Origin: Amycolatopsis vancoresmycina
Lineage (GTDB): Bacteria; Actinomycetota; Actinomycetes; Mycobacteriales; Pseudonocardiaceae
Assembly (NCBI RefSeq): GCF_000716785.1
Contig: NZ_JNYY01000002.1
Location: 62,001 to 126,000, forward strand
DNA length: 64,000 nt
Direction: 5' to 3'
Below, piece by piece: positions 48,545 to 57,452 of this stretch. The notes beneath the pieces were generated by a model. It was not told the DNA's origin. It saw nothing but the letters and a program-made list of their open reading frames with translations, and ran no database searches. Position 1 is the first letter of the stretch. The number at the start of each line of letters is the position of its first letter. The position numbers were made by a program, and so were the translations under genes.

Positions 48545-49763
48545 CGGCTTCCGACACCAGCTTCTCAAACGTACGAAGGTGTTCCTCCGCCACGACGTCG
48601 AGGCCGAAGTTCGAGCGCACCATTTCGCTCTCCCGCTGCGCGATCGCCGCCCGGCGATCCGGGTCGTCGAGCAGCTCGATCACCGTGCGCGCCACGGCTT
48701 CCGAGTCGTCCGGACGCACCAGCAGCACGTTTTCGCCGTTGCGCAGCTCGATGCCCGGGTAGTTGTCCTCGGTCACCGACGCGATCGTCGCCGTGCCCGA
48801 AAGCATCGCCTCCAGTGACGCCGTGCCGCAGCCGCCGTTGAGGTCGTGCGTGACGATGTCCGCCGCCGCGAAGTACGCCGGGACGTCCTCCTTCGGCACC
48901 GCGCCCGTGACGACCAGCGCGTCCGACACCCCCAGTTCGGCGGCCCGCTTCAGGAACGCGTCGTGGTACACGCGGCCGACGACCACCACCCGCACCCCGG
49001 GGTGCCTGTCCAAAATGGACGGCAGGGCCTCGATCAGCGGCAGCCGGTTGCGCAGCGGGATGACGTGGCCCAGCGACACGATCAGCGGGGCGTCGCCGAT
49101 TTCGTGCTCCGCGCGGACGTCCTTCGTCACCGGCTTCGCGAAGTGCCCGGTGTCGACGGCGATCGGGAAGTACTCCGAGTTCGCGTCGCTGGTGCCGTAG
49201 CGGTCGACGCAGTAGTCGACGCCCAGCTTGTCGAGGATGACGTACTTCGGCTTCAGGTAGGCGAGGATCGGCCGCACGAGCACCGCGTCGAGCAGCCGGA
49301 ACACGCCGCCGTACAGCTTGTTGTCGCTGATCAGCAGCGTGTGGATGGTCAGCAGCGCCGGGACGCCGTGGCGGCGCGCCCAGATCCCGGCCAGCCACGA
49401 CAGGTCGAAGAACTGGCCGTGCAGGTGGACCGCGTCCGGCTGGAACGCGTCCAGCAGCTTCCACAGCCGCCGCCAGTTGCCCGGCCGCAGCGACGCGAAG
49501 CTCATGTCGAAGTCGATCGACAGGCCGATCTGCGGCATCTTCACCGCCGGGAGGCGCACCACGCGGTAGCCGTCGCGCTCCTCTTCGGCCGGGGCGTCGG
49601 CGTACTCGGCCGTGATCGCCAGGACCTCGTGCCCGGCCTCGACGAACTGCGCCGCGAGCGACGCCGCCATGTGCGCGCTGCCGCCCACGCGCGGCGGGAA
49701 GAAGTTGTTCACCACCGCGATGCGCATCGCACGTCCTTGGGCGGGCCCGGCGGTGGTGCTCAC
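48531..49763 (-). CDS. GT4-family glycosyltransferase
   Basis: This 410-aa GT-B enzyme has the N-terminal acceptor domain VVNNFFPPRVGGSAHMAASL, VHLHGQFFDLSW and LTIHTLLISDN. The donor domain has IVSLGHVIPLRNRLPLIEAL, VVVGRVYHD, VTGAVPKEDVPAYFAAADIV and the EX7E-like GGCGTASLEAMLSGTATI. It would transfer a nucleotide sugar to a lipid-linked or soluble acceptor at the cytoplasmic membrane face. GTG 49763 overlaps the epimerase stop (GTGA). Confidence 0.9.
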   Translation of the reverse strand: MSTTAGPAQGRAMRIAVVNNFFPPRVGGSAHMAASLAAQFVEAGHEVLAITAEYADAPAEEERDGYRVVRLPAVKMPQIGLSIDFDMSFASLRPGNWRRLWKLLDAFQPDAVHLHGQFFDLSWLAGIWARRHGVPALLTIHTLLISDNKLYGGVFRLLDAVLVRPILAYLKPKYVILDKLGVDYCVDRYGTSDANSEYFPIAVDTGHFAKPVTKDVRAEHEIGDAPLIVSLGHVIPLRNRLPLIEALPSILDRHPGVRVVVVGRVYHDAFLKRAAELGVSDALVVTGAVPKEDVPAYFAAADIVTHDLNGGCGTASLEAMLSGTATIASVTEDNYPGIELRNGENVLLVRPDDSEAVARTVIELLDDPDRRAAIAQRESEMVRSNFGLDVVAEEHLRTFEKLVSEADVLR

Positions 49764-50689
49764 TCGGTTTCCTTGACCAGATCCCGCATGCCGTCCTCGA
49801 CGGTGATCCGCGGCTCCCAGCCCAGCACGTCCCGCGCCCGGCTGATGTCGGCCGCACGCCGCGAAACCAGCACGTCACGCTCGTTGAACAGCGGCTCGAC
49901 GTCGACGCCGACCGCCTCGATGAGGATCTTGGCCAGCGCGGCGATCGAGGTGTCGATGCCGGTGCCGATGTTGATCGGCAGGTTCGCCTTCTCCGACTCC
50001 AGCGCCGCGACGACGGCGTGCGCGAGGTCGGTGACGTGCACGAAGTCCATCGACTGGTCGCCCCGGCCGTCGATGATCGGCGGCTGGCCGGCGCGCAGGC
50101 GCTGGATGAAGTGGTTGATCACCGACGTGTAGTACGCCTCGATCTTCTGGCCGGGGCCGTACACGTTGAAGAACCGCAGCGCGTTCCACGACAGGCCCTT
50201 CTGCCGCTCGTAGAAGCCGAGCAGGTCCTCGCCCGCGCGCTTCGAGATGCAGTACGGCGTGAGCGGCTTGAGCTCGTCGTCCTCGTGCATCGGCAGCCGC
50301 TTCGGGTCGCCGTACACCGACGCCGTCGAGGCGAACACCAGCCGCTCGACGCCTTCGTCGGCGGCCGCGGCGAACACGTTGTGGTTGCCGATCATGTTGA
50401 TGTCGATCGACTCGTGCGGGTCGGCGATCGACTTGTTGATCGACACCGTCGCGAAGTGGATGACGTGCGTGCAGCCGCGCATGGCCTCGCGCACCGCACC
50501 GCCGTACCGGACGTCCTTCTCGACCAGTTCCACCTGGCCGGTCGCGACGAACTCGTTCACGCGGGCGCGGTCACCGCGGGTCATGTTGTCGAAGATCCGG
50601 ACCGTGTAGCCACCTTCGAGCAGCAGCGGGATCACGTGCGCGGCGATGAAGCCACCGCCCCCGGTGAAGAGCACCTTCTTGTCGGACAC
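49760..50689 (-). CDS. NAD-dependent nucleotide-sugar epimerase/dehydratase
   Basis: This 309-aa extended SDR has VLFTGGGGFIAAHVIPLLLE (a slightly altered GXXGXXG motif), VRYGGAVREAM, HFATVSINKS and FASTASVYGDP. The catalytic YCISK is in LTPYCISKRAGEDL, and RFFNVYGPGQ and MDFVHVTDLAHA follow. It acts on a UDP- or dTDP-sugar, probably a 4-epimerase or 4,6-dehydratase-related step; the substrate is not clear. GTG 50689 has GAGGAGAAA upstream. It is 23 bp downstream of the DegT aminotransferase. Confidence 0.9.
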   Translation of the reverse strand: MSDKKVLFTGGGGFIAAHVIPLLLEGGYTVRIFDNMTRGDRARVNEFVATGQVELVEKDVRYGGAVREAMRGCTHVIHFATVSINKSIADPHESIDINMIGNHNVFAAAADEGVERLVFASTASVYGDPKRLPMHEDDELKPLTPYCISKRAGEDLLGFYERQKGLSWNALRFFNVYGPGQKIEAYYTSVINHFIQRLRAGQPPIIDGRGDQSMDFVHVTDLAHAVVAALESEKANLPINIGTGIDTSIAALAKILIEAVGVDVEPLFNERDVLVSRRAADISRARDVLGWEPRITVEDGMRDLVKETE

Positions 50690-50712
50690 CAATTTCTCCT
50701 CGGTAGGCGGCT

Positions 50713-51846
50713 TCAGGACAGGGACTGCACGGCTTCGCGCACGACCTCGGCGACCCGGGTGACTTCGGCGTCGGTGAGGTTGGCGTGCATCGGGATGGCG
50801 AGCTGACGCGCGAACGCGTCGGCCGAGACGGGCAGCGGGGCCTGAGGCCCGTAGATCGGCTGCAGGTGCGAGGCGTAGGTGCCGAAGTTGCACTGGACGC
50901 CCTGGGAGCGGATCCGCAGGGCGAGCGTGTCGCGGCTGATCCCGGGCGCGACCGTGAGCAGGTAGGCCTGCCACGGGTGCTCCCGATCGGACAGTTCCAC
51001 CGGGACGGTCAGCGCATCGACGTCGGCGAAGGCCTCGTGGTAGCGCTTCGCGACCGAGCGGCGGGCGGCGAGGAGGTCCGGGAGGCGGTCGAGCTGGACG
51101 TTCATGATCGCGGCCTGGACGTCCGAGAGCCGGAAGTTGTAGCCGAGTTCGTGGAACTCCGGGATGGGCAGCGTGTCCGAGCCTTCGCGGCTGATCGCCG
51201 GCTCGATGCCGTAGGTGTGCAGCTTGCGGGCGCGGGCGATGAGGTCTTCGCGGTCGGAGACCAGCGCGCCGCCCTCGCCCGCGGTGATGCCCTTGCGGCC
51301 GTGGAAGGAGAACGCGGCGAGGTCGGCGAGGCTGCCGGCCGGCCGCGTCTTGTACGTGGCGCCCGCGGCGCAGGCGGCGTCCTCGAACAGCCAGAGGCCG
51401 TGCTTGTCGGCGATCGCGCGGTATTCGTCGAAGTCACCGGGCTGGCCGGCGACGTCGACGGCGAGGATGCCGACCGTCTTCGGCGTGATCAGCGCTTCGA
51501 CGTGCGCCGGGTCCGCGCTGAAGACGTCCGGGCGGATGTCGGCGAACACCGGTTTCGCGCCCGCTTGGACGACGGCGTGGCCGGTGGCGGGGAACGTGTA
51601 GTCGCCGACGATCACCTCGTCGCCCGGCCGGACTCCGAGGACCTTGAGCCCCAGGAAGAGCGCCGAGCCGCAGTTCGCCGTCGTCAGCGCGTGCGCTGTG
51701 CCGGTGACCTGGGCGAAGCGTTCCTCGAACCGACGGCACGCCGGGCCCGCGCCGGCCAGCCAGCCGGACCGGAAGACCTCCGCGACGGCAGCGAGCTCCT
51801 CTTCACCGACGGTCGGCTGACCGAGGGCGATGCTGTCTGACGACAT
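50713..51846 (-). CDS. DegT/DnrJ/EryC1 sugar aminotransferase
   Basis: This 377-aa PLP enzyme shows SGWLAGAGPACRRFEERFAQ, ANCGSALFLGLKVLGVRPGD, VDVAGQPGDF, FEDAACAAGATYKTRPAG, the Schiff-base lysine in FSFHGRKGITAGEGG (Lys185), and NFRLSDVQAAIMNVQLDRL. It installs an amino group on a keto sugar, probably generated by the co-transcribed epimerase/dehydratase. GGGAGAGGT precedes ATG 51846, the first gene of the four-gene operon. It is only distantly similar to the aminotransferase at 42350. Confidence 0.9.
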   Translation of the reverse strand: MSSDSIALGQPTVGEEELAAVAEVFRSGWLAGAGPACRRFEERFAQVTGTAHALTTANCGSALFLGLKVLGVRPGDEVIVGDYTFPATGHAVVQAGAKPVFADIRPDVFSADPAHVEALITPKTVGILAVDVAGQPGDFDEYRAIADKHGLWLFEDAACAAGATYKTRPAGSLADLAAFSFHGRKGITAGEGGALVSDREDLIARARKLHTYGIEPAISREGSDTLPIPEFHELGYNFRLSDVQAAIMNVQLDRLPDLLAARRSVAKRYHEAFADVDALTVPVELSDREHPWQAYLLTVAPGISRDTLALRIRSQGVQCNFGTYASHLQPIYGPQAPLPVSADAFARQLAIPMHANLTDAEVTRVAEVVREAVQSLS

Positions 51847-51960
51847 ACCTCTCCCATTGCGTGGGGACTCGGCGAAGTGTATAGACGCACGCTCAGGTGA
51901 TTCACAGGCCCACGCCGAACTCCCGTTCGGAGTGACGCTTCCCCCAGGTCGGGGACGTCC

Positions 51961-51966
51961 TAGGCT
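51961..51966 (+). promoter_or_regulatory. Putative -10 hexamer (TAGGCT), leaderless start
   Basis: TAGGCT ends 7 nt before the ATG at 51974 of the AfsR-like regulator. Confidence 0.45.
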
Positions 51967-51973
51967 GGGTCAC

Positions 51974-54900
51974 ATGCGATTCGGGGTGCTGGGGGCCGTC
52001 GCCGCGTGGCGCACGGACGGCACGCAGGTGACGGTGGGCGGCCCGCGGTCGCGGATGCTGCTGGCGCTGCTCGCGCTGGAGGCCGGGCGGTTCGTCCCGG
52101 CCGAGCGCTTGATCGACGGCATGTACGGCGAACACCCGCCGGACGGCGCGGCGAACGCCCTCCAGTCGCAGGTGTCGCGGCTGCGGACGGCGCTGAAGGA
52201 GCTCGCGCCGGTCGAGTTCACCGCGGCCGGGTACCGGCTGGCCGCCCCACCGGACGAAGTGGACGTTCACTGCTTCGAACGGCTCGCGCGCGAAGGCCGC
52301 ACGCTGCTGAAGAACGGCGAGCACGCGCGGGCCGCGGCGGTGCTGGGCGAAGCGCTGGCGTTGTGGCGCGGGCCCGCGTTCAGCGACCTGGCGGACGCGC
52401 CGTTCGCCGAAGCGCAGGCCGCGCGGCTGGCGGAACTGCGGGCCGACGCGGCCGACGACCACGTCGAGGCCCGGCTGCCGCTCGGCCAGGCCGAAGACCT
52501 CCTCGCCGTCCTCCGGGAGACCGTCGCCGCGCACCCGCTGCGGGAACGGCCGCGCGCGCAGCTGGTGCGGGCGCTGGCCGCCGCGGGACGGCCCGCCGAC
52601 GCGCTCGCCGCGTTCGAGGACGCCCGCCGCACCCTGGCCGACGAGCTGGGCGCCGACCCGGGCCCGGAACTCGCCGAAGCCCACCTCGCGGTGCTTCGCG
52701 GCGAGACCGAGAAGCCGGTGCTGCCGGCGTTGCCCGCGCAGCTGACGAGCTTCGTCGGCCGCGGCGACGAACTGCGGCAGGTCGCCGGGCTGCTGGACCG
52801 CAGCCGGCTCGTCACGCTGACCGGGCCGGGTGGCACCGGCAAGACCCGGCTGGCCGTCGAGGTGGCCGCGGCCCAGACCGGCCCGGTGGCGTTCGTCGAG
52901 CTCGCCCCGCACGGCGGCGCCGGCGTCGCCCAAGCGGTGCTGAGCGCGCTGGGCCTGCGCGAGAGCTCGCGCGGCGGCCCGCAGGACCCGGCCGAGCGGC
53001 TGATCGCGGCCCTGCGCGAACGCGCCACCCTGCTGGTGCTCGACAACTGCGAGCACGTCGTCGACGTGGCCGCCCGGCTGGTCGCGCGGCTGCTCGCCGC
53101 GTGCCCGGGCCTGCGGGTGCTGGCCACCAGCCGCGAGCCGCTCGGGATCACCGGCGAGCAGCTGGCGCCGGTGCCGCGGCTGGCCGTCCCGCCGCCCGGG
53201 ACACCCGCCGGGCCGGCCCGGGAGTTCGCGGCCGTCCGGCTGTTCGCCGACCGCGCGGCGGCGAGCGATCCGGCGTTCGCGGTCGACGAGACGACGATCG
53301 GCGACGTCCAGCACATCTGCGCCGCCCTCGACGGCCTGCCGCTGGCCCTGGAGCTGGCCGCGGCCCGCGTGCGGACCTTGGACGTCGGAGAAATCGCGGC
53401 GCGGCTCGACGACCGGTTCCGCCTCCTGGCCCGCGGCAGCCGGACGGCCGAGGCGCGGCACCGCTCGCTGCGCGGCGTCGTCGAGTGGAGCTGGGACCTG
53501 CTGAGCGACGAGGAACGCGAGCTCGCGCGCCGGCTGACGGTGTTCCCGGGCGGCGCGACCGCCGCGGCCGCCGCCGAGGTGTGCGGCGCCGACGTCGACC
53601 TGCTGCCGGAGCTGGCCGACAAGTCCCTGGTCGAAGCCGTCGGCGGGCGGTTCCGGATGCTGGAGACGATCCGGGCGTTCGGCGCCGAGAGGCTCGCTGA
53701 GGTGGGCGAGGCCGAGGCAGTCCACCGCGCGCACGCCGAGTACTTCCGGCGGTTCGCCGAGCAAGCCGACCCGATGCTGCGGACCGCGGACCAGCTGACG
53801 TGGCTCGCGCGGCTCGACGCCGACTACGACAACATCCTGGCCGCGCTGCGCTGGGCCACCGAGAACGACGTCGCACTGGCGCTGCGGCTGGTGCTGCTGC
53901 TGGCGATGTACTGGTGGATGCGCGGCCGGCGGTTCGAGGGCGCCGGGCTGTCGCTGGCCGTGGTCTCGCGGTGCTCGCCGGAGCTGCGCGAGGAGCACGT
54001 CGAGGAGTTCCTGGTGTGCGTGCTCGGCGCCATGGCCGGGCAGCCGCACGAGTCGCTGGAGCAGTACCTGCCGCTGGTCCGGCGGTTCGCGGCCGACGGT
54101 GCGTGGGCGCCGCGGCACCCCATGCTGGTGATGCTGCTGGGTGTCGTGGCCGGCCCGCCCGGCGACGACGCGGAGCTGCTGATCCGCGGCGAGGGCCTGC
54201 TGGCCACCGGTGATCCGTGGAGCTGGGCGTTGCTGCCGATGGGCCTCGGCCTGCGGTCGATGATGTCGGGTGACCTGGCCGGCGCCGAGGAAGGACTGCG
54301 CGAGGGCGCGGCGCAGTTCCGGGCGCTGGGCGAGCGGTGGGGCCTCTCGATGGCCCTTGACCACCTGTCGCAGCTGCTGACCTGGCGCGGCGAGCACGAG
54401 GCCGCGCTGCCGATGATGGACGAAGCCCTCGCCCTGATGCACGAGATCGGGGCGACGGACGACGTCGCGGACCTGATCTGCCGCCGGGCCTGGGCACGGC
54501 TGCTGTCCGGCGACCGGACCGGCGCCCGCGCGGACTACGAACTGGCGGCCACGACGGCCCGCCGCTCGGGCATGCCGGAATCCCGCGCGTCGGCCTACCT
54601 CGGGCTGGCGAACCTGTCCCGCTTCTCCGGCGACCTGGCGGCGGCCCGTGAGCTGTGCGAGCGGGCGCTGGCAGAGTGCACAGGCGGCTCGTTCGCGGCG
54701 GAGACGGCCCGCGCGTCGGCGATGATCTCGCTCGGCTGGCTGGCCCTGGCGGAAGGCGACCCGGCGGCGGCCGCCGCGTTGCACCGCGAGGCGTTGCTGG
54801 TGGGACGGCAGTGGCACGCGGGTGACGTCGTGGCGTTCGCGCTGGAAGGGCTGGCCGGCGTGACCGGCCCGGAGCAGGCCGCCGTGTTGCTGGGCGCGGC

Positions 54901-55084
54901 GGCGGCGGTCCGCGGGACGGCGATCAGCGGCGACCCGGACGTGACGGCGGTCCGGGCCCGGCTGGTGGAGTCGCTCGGCGTCGACGGGTTCGAGCGGGCC
55001 TACCGCACGGGGTCGGGGATGAGTGCGCAGAAGGCCCTCGATCACTCGATCGAGGGAGAGGTGTCCACTCGTTCGGACACCTAG
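51974..55084 (+). CDS. AfsR/SARP-type transcriptional regulator with NB-ARC ATPase and TPR region
   Basis: This 1036-aa regulator has an OmpR-like DNA-binding domain (residues 1 to about 90: MRFGVLGAVAAWR, ANALQSQVSRLRTAL) and a BTAD bacterial activator domain to about 240 (RPRAQLVRALAAAGRPADAL). The STAND/NB-ARC ATPase has Walker A GPGGTGKT (284-291), Walker B LLVLDNCEH and LPLALELAAARV. A long helical TPR-like region runs to the end. It resembles AfsR and related activators of secondary metabolism. No biosynthetic cluster is next to it, so its targets may include the divergent sugar operon at 51846 or distant genes. Confidence 0.92.
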   Translation: MRFGVLGAVAAWRTDGTQVTVGGPRSRMLLALLALEAGRFVPAERLIDGMYGEHPPDGAANALQSQVSRLRTALKELAPVEFTAAGYRLAAPPDEVDVHCFERLAREGRTLLKNGEHARAAAVLGEALALWRGPAFSDLADAPFAEAQAARLAELRADAADDHVEARLPLGQAEDLLAVLRETVAAHPLRERPRAQLVRALAAAGRPADALAAFEDARRTLADELGADPGPELAEAHLAVLRGETEKPVLPALPAQLTSFVGRGDELRQVAGLLDRSRLVTLTGPGGTGKTRLAVEVAAAQTGPVAFVELAPHGGAGVAQAVLSALGLRESSRGGPQDPAERLIAALRERATLLVLDNCEHVVDVAARLVARLLAACPGLRVLATSREPLGITGEQLAPVPRLAVPPPGTPAGPAREFAAVRLFADRAAASDPAFAVDETTIGDVQHICAALDGLPLALELAAARVRTLDVGEIAARLDDRFRLLARGSRTAEARHRSLRGVVEWSWDLLSDEERELARRLTVFPGGATAAAAAEVCGADVDLLPELADKSLVEAVGGRFRMLETIRAFGAERLAEVGEAEAVHRAHAEYFRRFAEQADPMLRTADQLTWLARLDADYDNILAALRWATENDVALALRLVLLLAMYWWMRGRRFEGAGLSLAVVSRCSPELREEHVEEFLVCVLGAMAGQPHESLEQYLPLVRRFAADGAWAPRHPMLVMLLGVVAGPPGDDAELLIRGEGLLATGDPWSWALLPMGLGLRSMMSGDLAGAEEGLREGAAQFRALGERWGLSMALDHLSQLLTWRGEHEAALPMMDEALALMHEIGATDDVADLICRRAWARLLSGDRTGARADYELAATTARRSGMPESRASAYLGLANLSRFSGDLAAARELCERALAECTGGSFAAETARASAMISLGWLALAEGDPAAAAALHREALLVGRQWHAGDVVAFALEGLAGVTGPEQAAVLLGAAAAVRGTAISGDPDVTAVRARLVESLGVDGFERAYRTGSGMSAQKALDHSIEGEVSTRSDT

Positions 55085-55184
55085 GCTTCGAGCACGTTCC
55101 GCGGGGACCCTCCCGGCCGAGGTCGAGGGCCCGTGCCCCGGTTCCCGCAGATCAGCCCGCGAACCACCCGCCGCCGCATTCGCG

Positions 55185-55190
55185 TAGCCT
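55185..55190 (+). promoter_or_regulatory. Putative -10 hexamer (TAGCCT), leaderless start of lhgO
   Basis: TAGCCT ends 8 nt before GTG 55199. Confidence 0.4.
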
Positions 55191-55198
55191 GATCGACC

Positions 55199-56389
55199 GT
55201 GCGTAACGTGGTAGTCGTCGGGGGCGGGATCGTCGGTCTGGCCGTGGCCTGGGAGCTGACCAGGCGCGGGCTGGACGTCACCGTCCTCGAGAAGGAATCC
55301 CGCTGGGCGGCCCACCAGACCGGGCACAACTCGAACGTGGTGCACGCCGGGCTCTACTACAAGCCCGGCTCCTTCAAGGCGCGGATGTCCGTGGCCGGCA
55401 ACCGGTCCATCGTGGACTTCGCGCGCCAGTACGGCGTGCCCGTCGAGGTGTGCGGGAAGCTCGTCGTCGCGACCCACGAGCGGGAGCTCCCGGCCCTCAC
55501 CACCCTCGCCGAACGCGCCGAGGCCAACGGCGTCCCGGCCAAGCAGATCTCGCCCGCCGAGGCCCGCGAGTACGAGCCCGAGGTGGCCTGCGTCGCCGCC
55601 CTGCGGGTCGAATCCACCGGGATCATCGACTTCCCCGCCGTCTGCCACGCCCTGGTCCGGCTGCTCGACGAAGCCGGCGTCGACCTGCGGCTGAACTCCC
55701 CCGCCGTGGCCATCCGGGCCGGGAGCACCGGCGGGGTCGAGGTCGCCACCGGCGACGAAGTCGTCCAGGCCGACGCGCTGGTCAACTGCGCCGGCCTGCA
55801 CTCCGACCGCGTCGCGCGGCTGGCCGGGCTGACGCCGTCGGCGAAGATCGTGCCGTTCCGCGGCGAGTACTACGAGCTCAAGCCGGAGAAGCGGCACCTG
55901 GTCAAGGGCCTGATCTACCCGGTGCCGGACCCGACGCTGCCGTTCCTCGGCGTGCACCTCACGCGCATGCTCGACGGCAGCGTGCACGCGGGCCCGAACG
56001 CCGTGCTGGCGCTGCGCCGCGAGGGCTACCGCTGGGGCGACTTCTCCGCGAAGGACGTCGCCGAGGTCGCGACCTTCCCCGGGATCTGGCGGCTGGCGCG
56101 CAAGTACGCGTTCCCGACCGGGCTCGACGAGGTCCGCCGCTCGTTCTCGAAGAAGCGGTTCGCCGCGAGCCTCGCCCGGCTCGTCCCGGCCGTCACCGCG
56201 GACGACATCGTCCGCCACGGTTCCGGCGTGCGCGCCCAGGCGATGCGCCGCGACGGCTCACTCGTCGACGACTTCCTCATCGAGACCGCGCGCGACCAGG
56301 TGCACGTCCTGAACGCGCCCTCACCGGCCGCGACGAGCGCGCTCGAGATCGCGCGCCACATCGCGGACCAGGTGGCTTCCGACAGTTAG
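55199..56389 (+). CDS. lhgO: L-2-hydroxyglutarate oxidase/dehydrogenase
   Basis: This 396-aa FAD enzyme of the DAO family oxidises L-2-hydroxyglutarate to 2-oxoglutarate. It has NVVVVGGGIVGLAVAWEL (FAD-binding), then the LhgO-typical HQTGHNSNVVHAGLYYKPGS, CGKLVVATHE, STGIIDFPAVC, VNCAGLHSDRVAR, PFRGEYYEL, IYPVPDPTLPFLGVH and PNAVLALRREGY. The C-terminal VRAQAMRRDGSLVDDF closes it. The motifs and order are diagnostic for the subfamily. It converges on the tandem DUF3558 lipoprotein with a 4-bp overlap of the 3' ends. Confidence 0.93.
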   Translation: MRNVVVVGGGIVGLAVAWELTRRGLDVTVLEKESRWAAHQTGHNSNVVHAGLYYKPGSFKARMSVAGNRSIVDFARQYGVPVEVCGKLVVATHERELPALTTLAERAEANGVPAKQISPAEAREYEPEVACVAALRVESTGIIDFPAVCHALVRLLDEAGVDLRLNSPAVAIRAGSTGGVEVATGDEVVQADALVNCAGLHSDRVARLAGLTPSAKIVPFRGEYYELKPEKRHLVKGLIYPVPDPTLPFLGVHLTRMLDGSVHAGPNAVLALRREGYRWGDFSAKDVAEVATFPGIWRLARKYAFPTGLDEVRRSFSKKRFAASLARLVPAVTADDIVRHGSGVRAQAMRRDGSLVDDFLIETARDQVHVLNAPSPAATSALEIARHIADQVASDS

Positions 56390-57387
56390 CCCGGCAGGTT
56401 CGCGGTCACCAGCGGCAAGCCCTGCTTCACGAGGTCGCAGGTCTTGCTGTCGTCACCGATGAACCCGCTGACCACCTGCACCGACGACGTGTCGGTGATC
56501 GCCAGGGTCGCGCCGCAGGTGACCCGCAGGCCGCCCATGTTCGGGAAGATGCCCCACTTCTTGCCGCCGACGTCGACGGTCTCGGTCGGGTTGACGCCCT
56601 TGGCCCCGGGCCACTCCCCGACCGGGGTGCTCGGGCCGAACCAGACCTCGAACGCCTTCTGGCCGTCGTCGCCGTCGGTGTCGTCCCAGAGGCAGTAGGA
56701 CGCGTTCGGCACGGTGGACGAGGTGTCCTTTTCGCCGTTCGGCGAGATGTCCTTGAGCTGGGCCACCTGGTCCGGCTTCAGCATCGCGCACGGGTCCGCC
56801 GACAGCAGCGGGCCGCCCGGCTCCGGCTTGGCGGAGGTCGTCGGCGTGACCGGCGGGGCGTCCTGCCCGCCCGGCAGGTGCGCCGCCACCTGCGGGATCG
56901 CCTGCTTCGCCTGCTCGCAGGACTTGTCGAGCTTGCTCGTCGAGACGCTCACGTAGGCGAACGACTTGGCGCCGAGCAGGGCGTAGAACACGCAGTCGTC
57001 GGGCAGGATCGAGGCGTACTGCGTCCAGGTCAGCCCGCCGATCTCCTGCGGCTCGGACTTCTTGAGGGCACCGGAGATGTACTCGTTGAAGTCCATGCCG
57101 GCGGCGATGCCGACGTTCAGGACGGCCGACGGCTCGATGTCGTCCTTCGAGTTCCACAGGCACATCGGCGGCTGGAGCCGGTCCTTGTTCTCCGGCACCG
57201 AGCGACCCGGCGTCCGGTAGCCGAGGGCGTCGACCTGGGCTTCGTCGAGGAGCTTGCAGGCGTCGACGGCCGTGACGACCGGGCCCTGCCCCGGCACCGG
57301 CGACGCCGAACCGCCGACCGCCACCGTGCACCCGGTCACCACGGTCGCGGCCGCCAGCGCGACCGCGACCTGCCACTTGATCCGCAT
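56386..57387 (-). CDS. Tandem DUF3558-like lipoprotein
   Basis: This 333-aa lipoprotein has a signal and lipobox (MRIKWQVAVALAAATVVTGC). Two similar domains follow: ACKLLDEAQVDALGY ... MCLWNSKD ... SCEQAKQAIPQVAAHLPGG, and PCAMLKPDQVAQLKD ... YCLWDDTD ... TCDLVKQGLPLVTANLPG. The parallel C..L, CLW and C..K.GLP patterns show an internal duplication of the DUF3558 unit, joined by a Pro/Thr linker. Function unknown; probably surface-anchored. CGGGAGGA precedes the ATG at 57387. Confidence 0.85.
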   Translation of the reverse strand: MRIKWQVAVALAAATVVTGCTVAVGGSASPVPGQGPVVTAVDACKLLDEAQVDALGYRTPGRSVPENKDRLQPPMCLWNSKDDIEPSAVLNVGIAAGMDFNEYISGALKKSEPQEIGGLTWTQYASILPDDCVFYALLGAKSFAYVSVSTSKLDKSCEQAKQAIPQVAAHLPGGQDAPPVTPTTSAKPEPGGPLLSADPCAMLKPDQVAQLKDISPNGEKDTSSTVPNASYCLWDDTDGDDGQKAFEVWFGPSTPVGEWPGAKGVNPTETVDVGGKKWGIFPNMGGLRVTCGATLAITDTSSVQVVSGFIGDDSKTCDLVKQGLPLVTANLPG

Positions 57388-57452
57388 GAAGTCCTCCCGT
57401 TCGGCCCGGACACTACTGGGACGAACGGAGCAGCACCGCGGATCCGCCCGAT

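Noticed and set aside
51902..56218. A 1438-codon open frame on the minus strand
   Set aside because: It runs antisense through the AfsR-like regulator and lhgO, both of which have complete family motifs. The translation is Arg/Gly/Ala/His-rich without domains, a normal effect of high GC.
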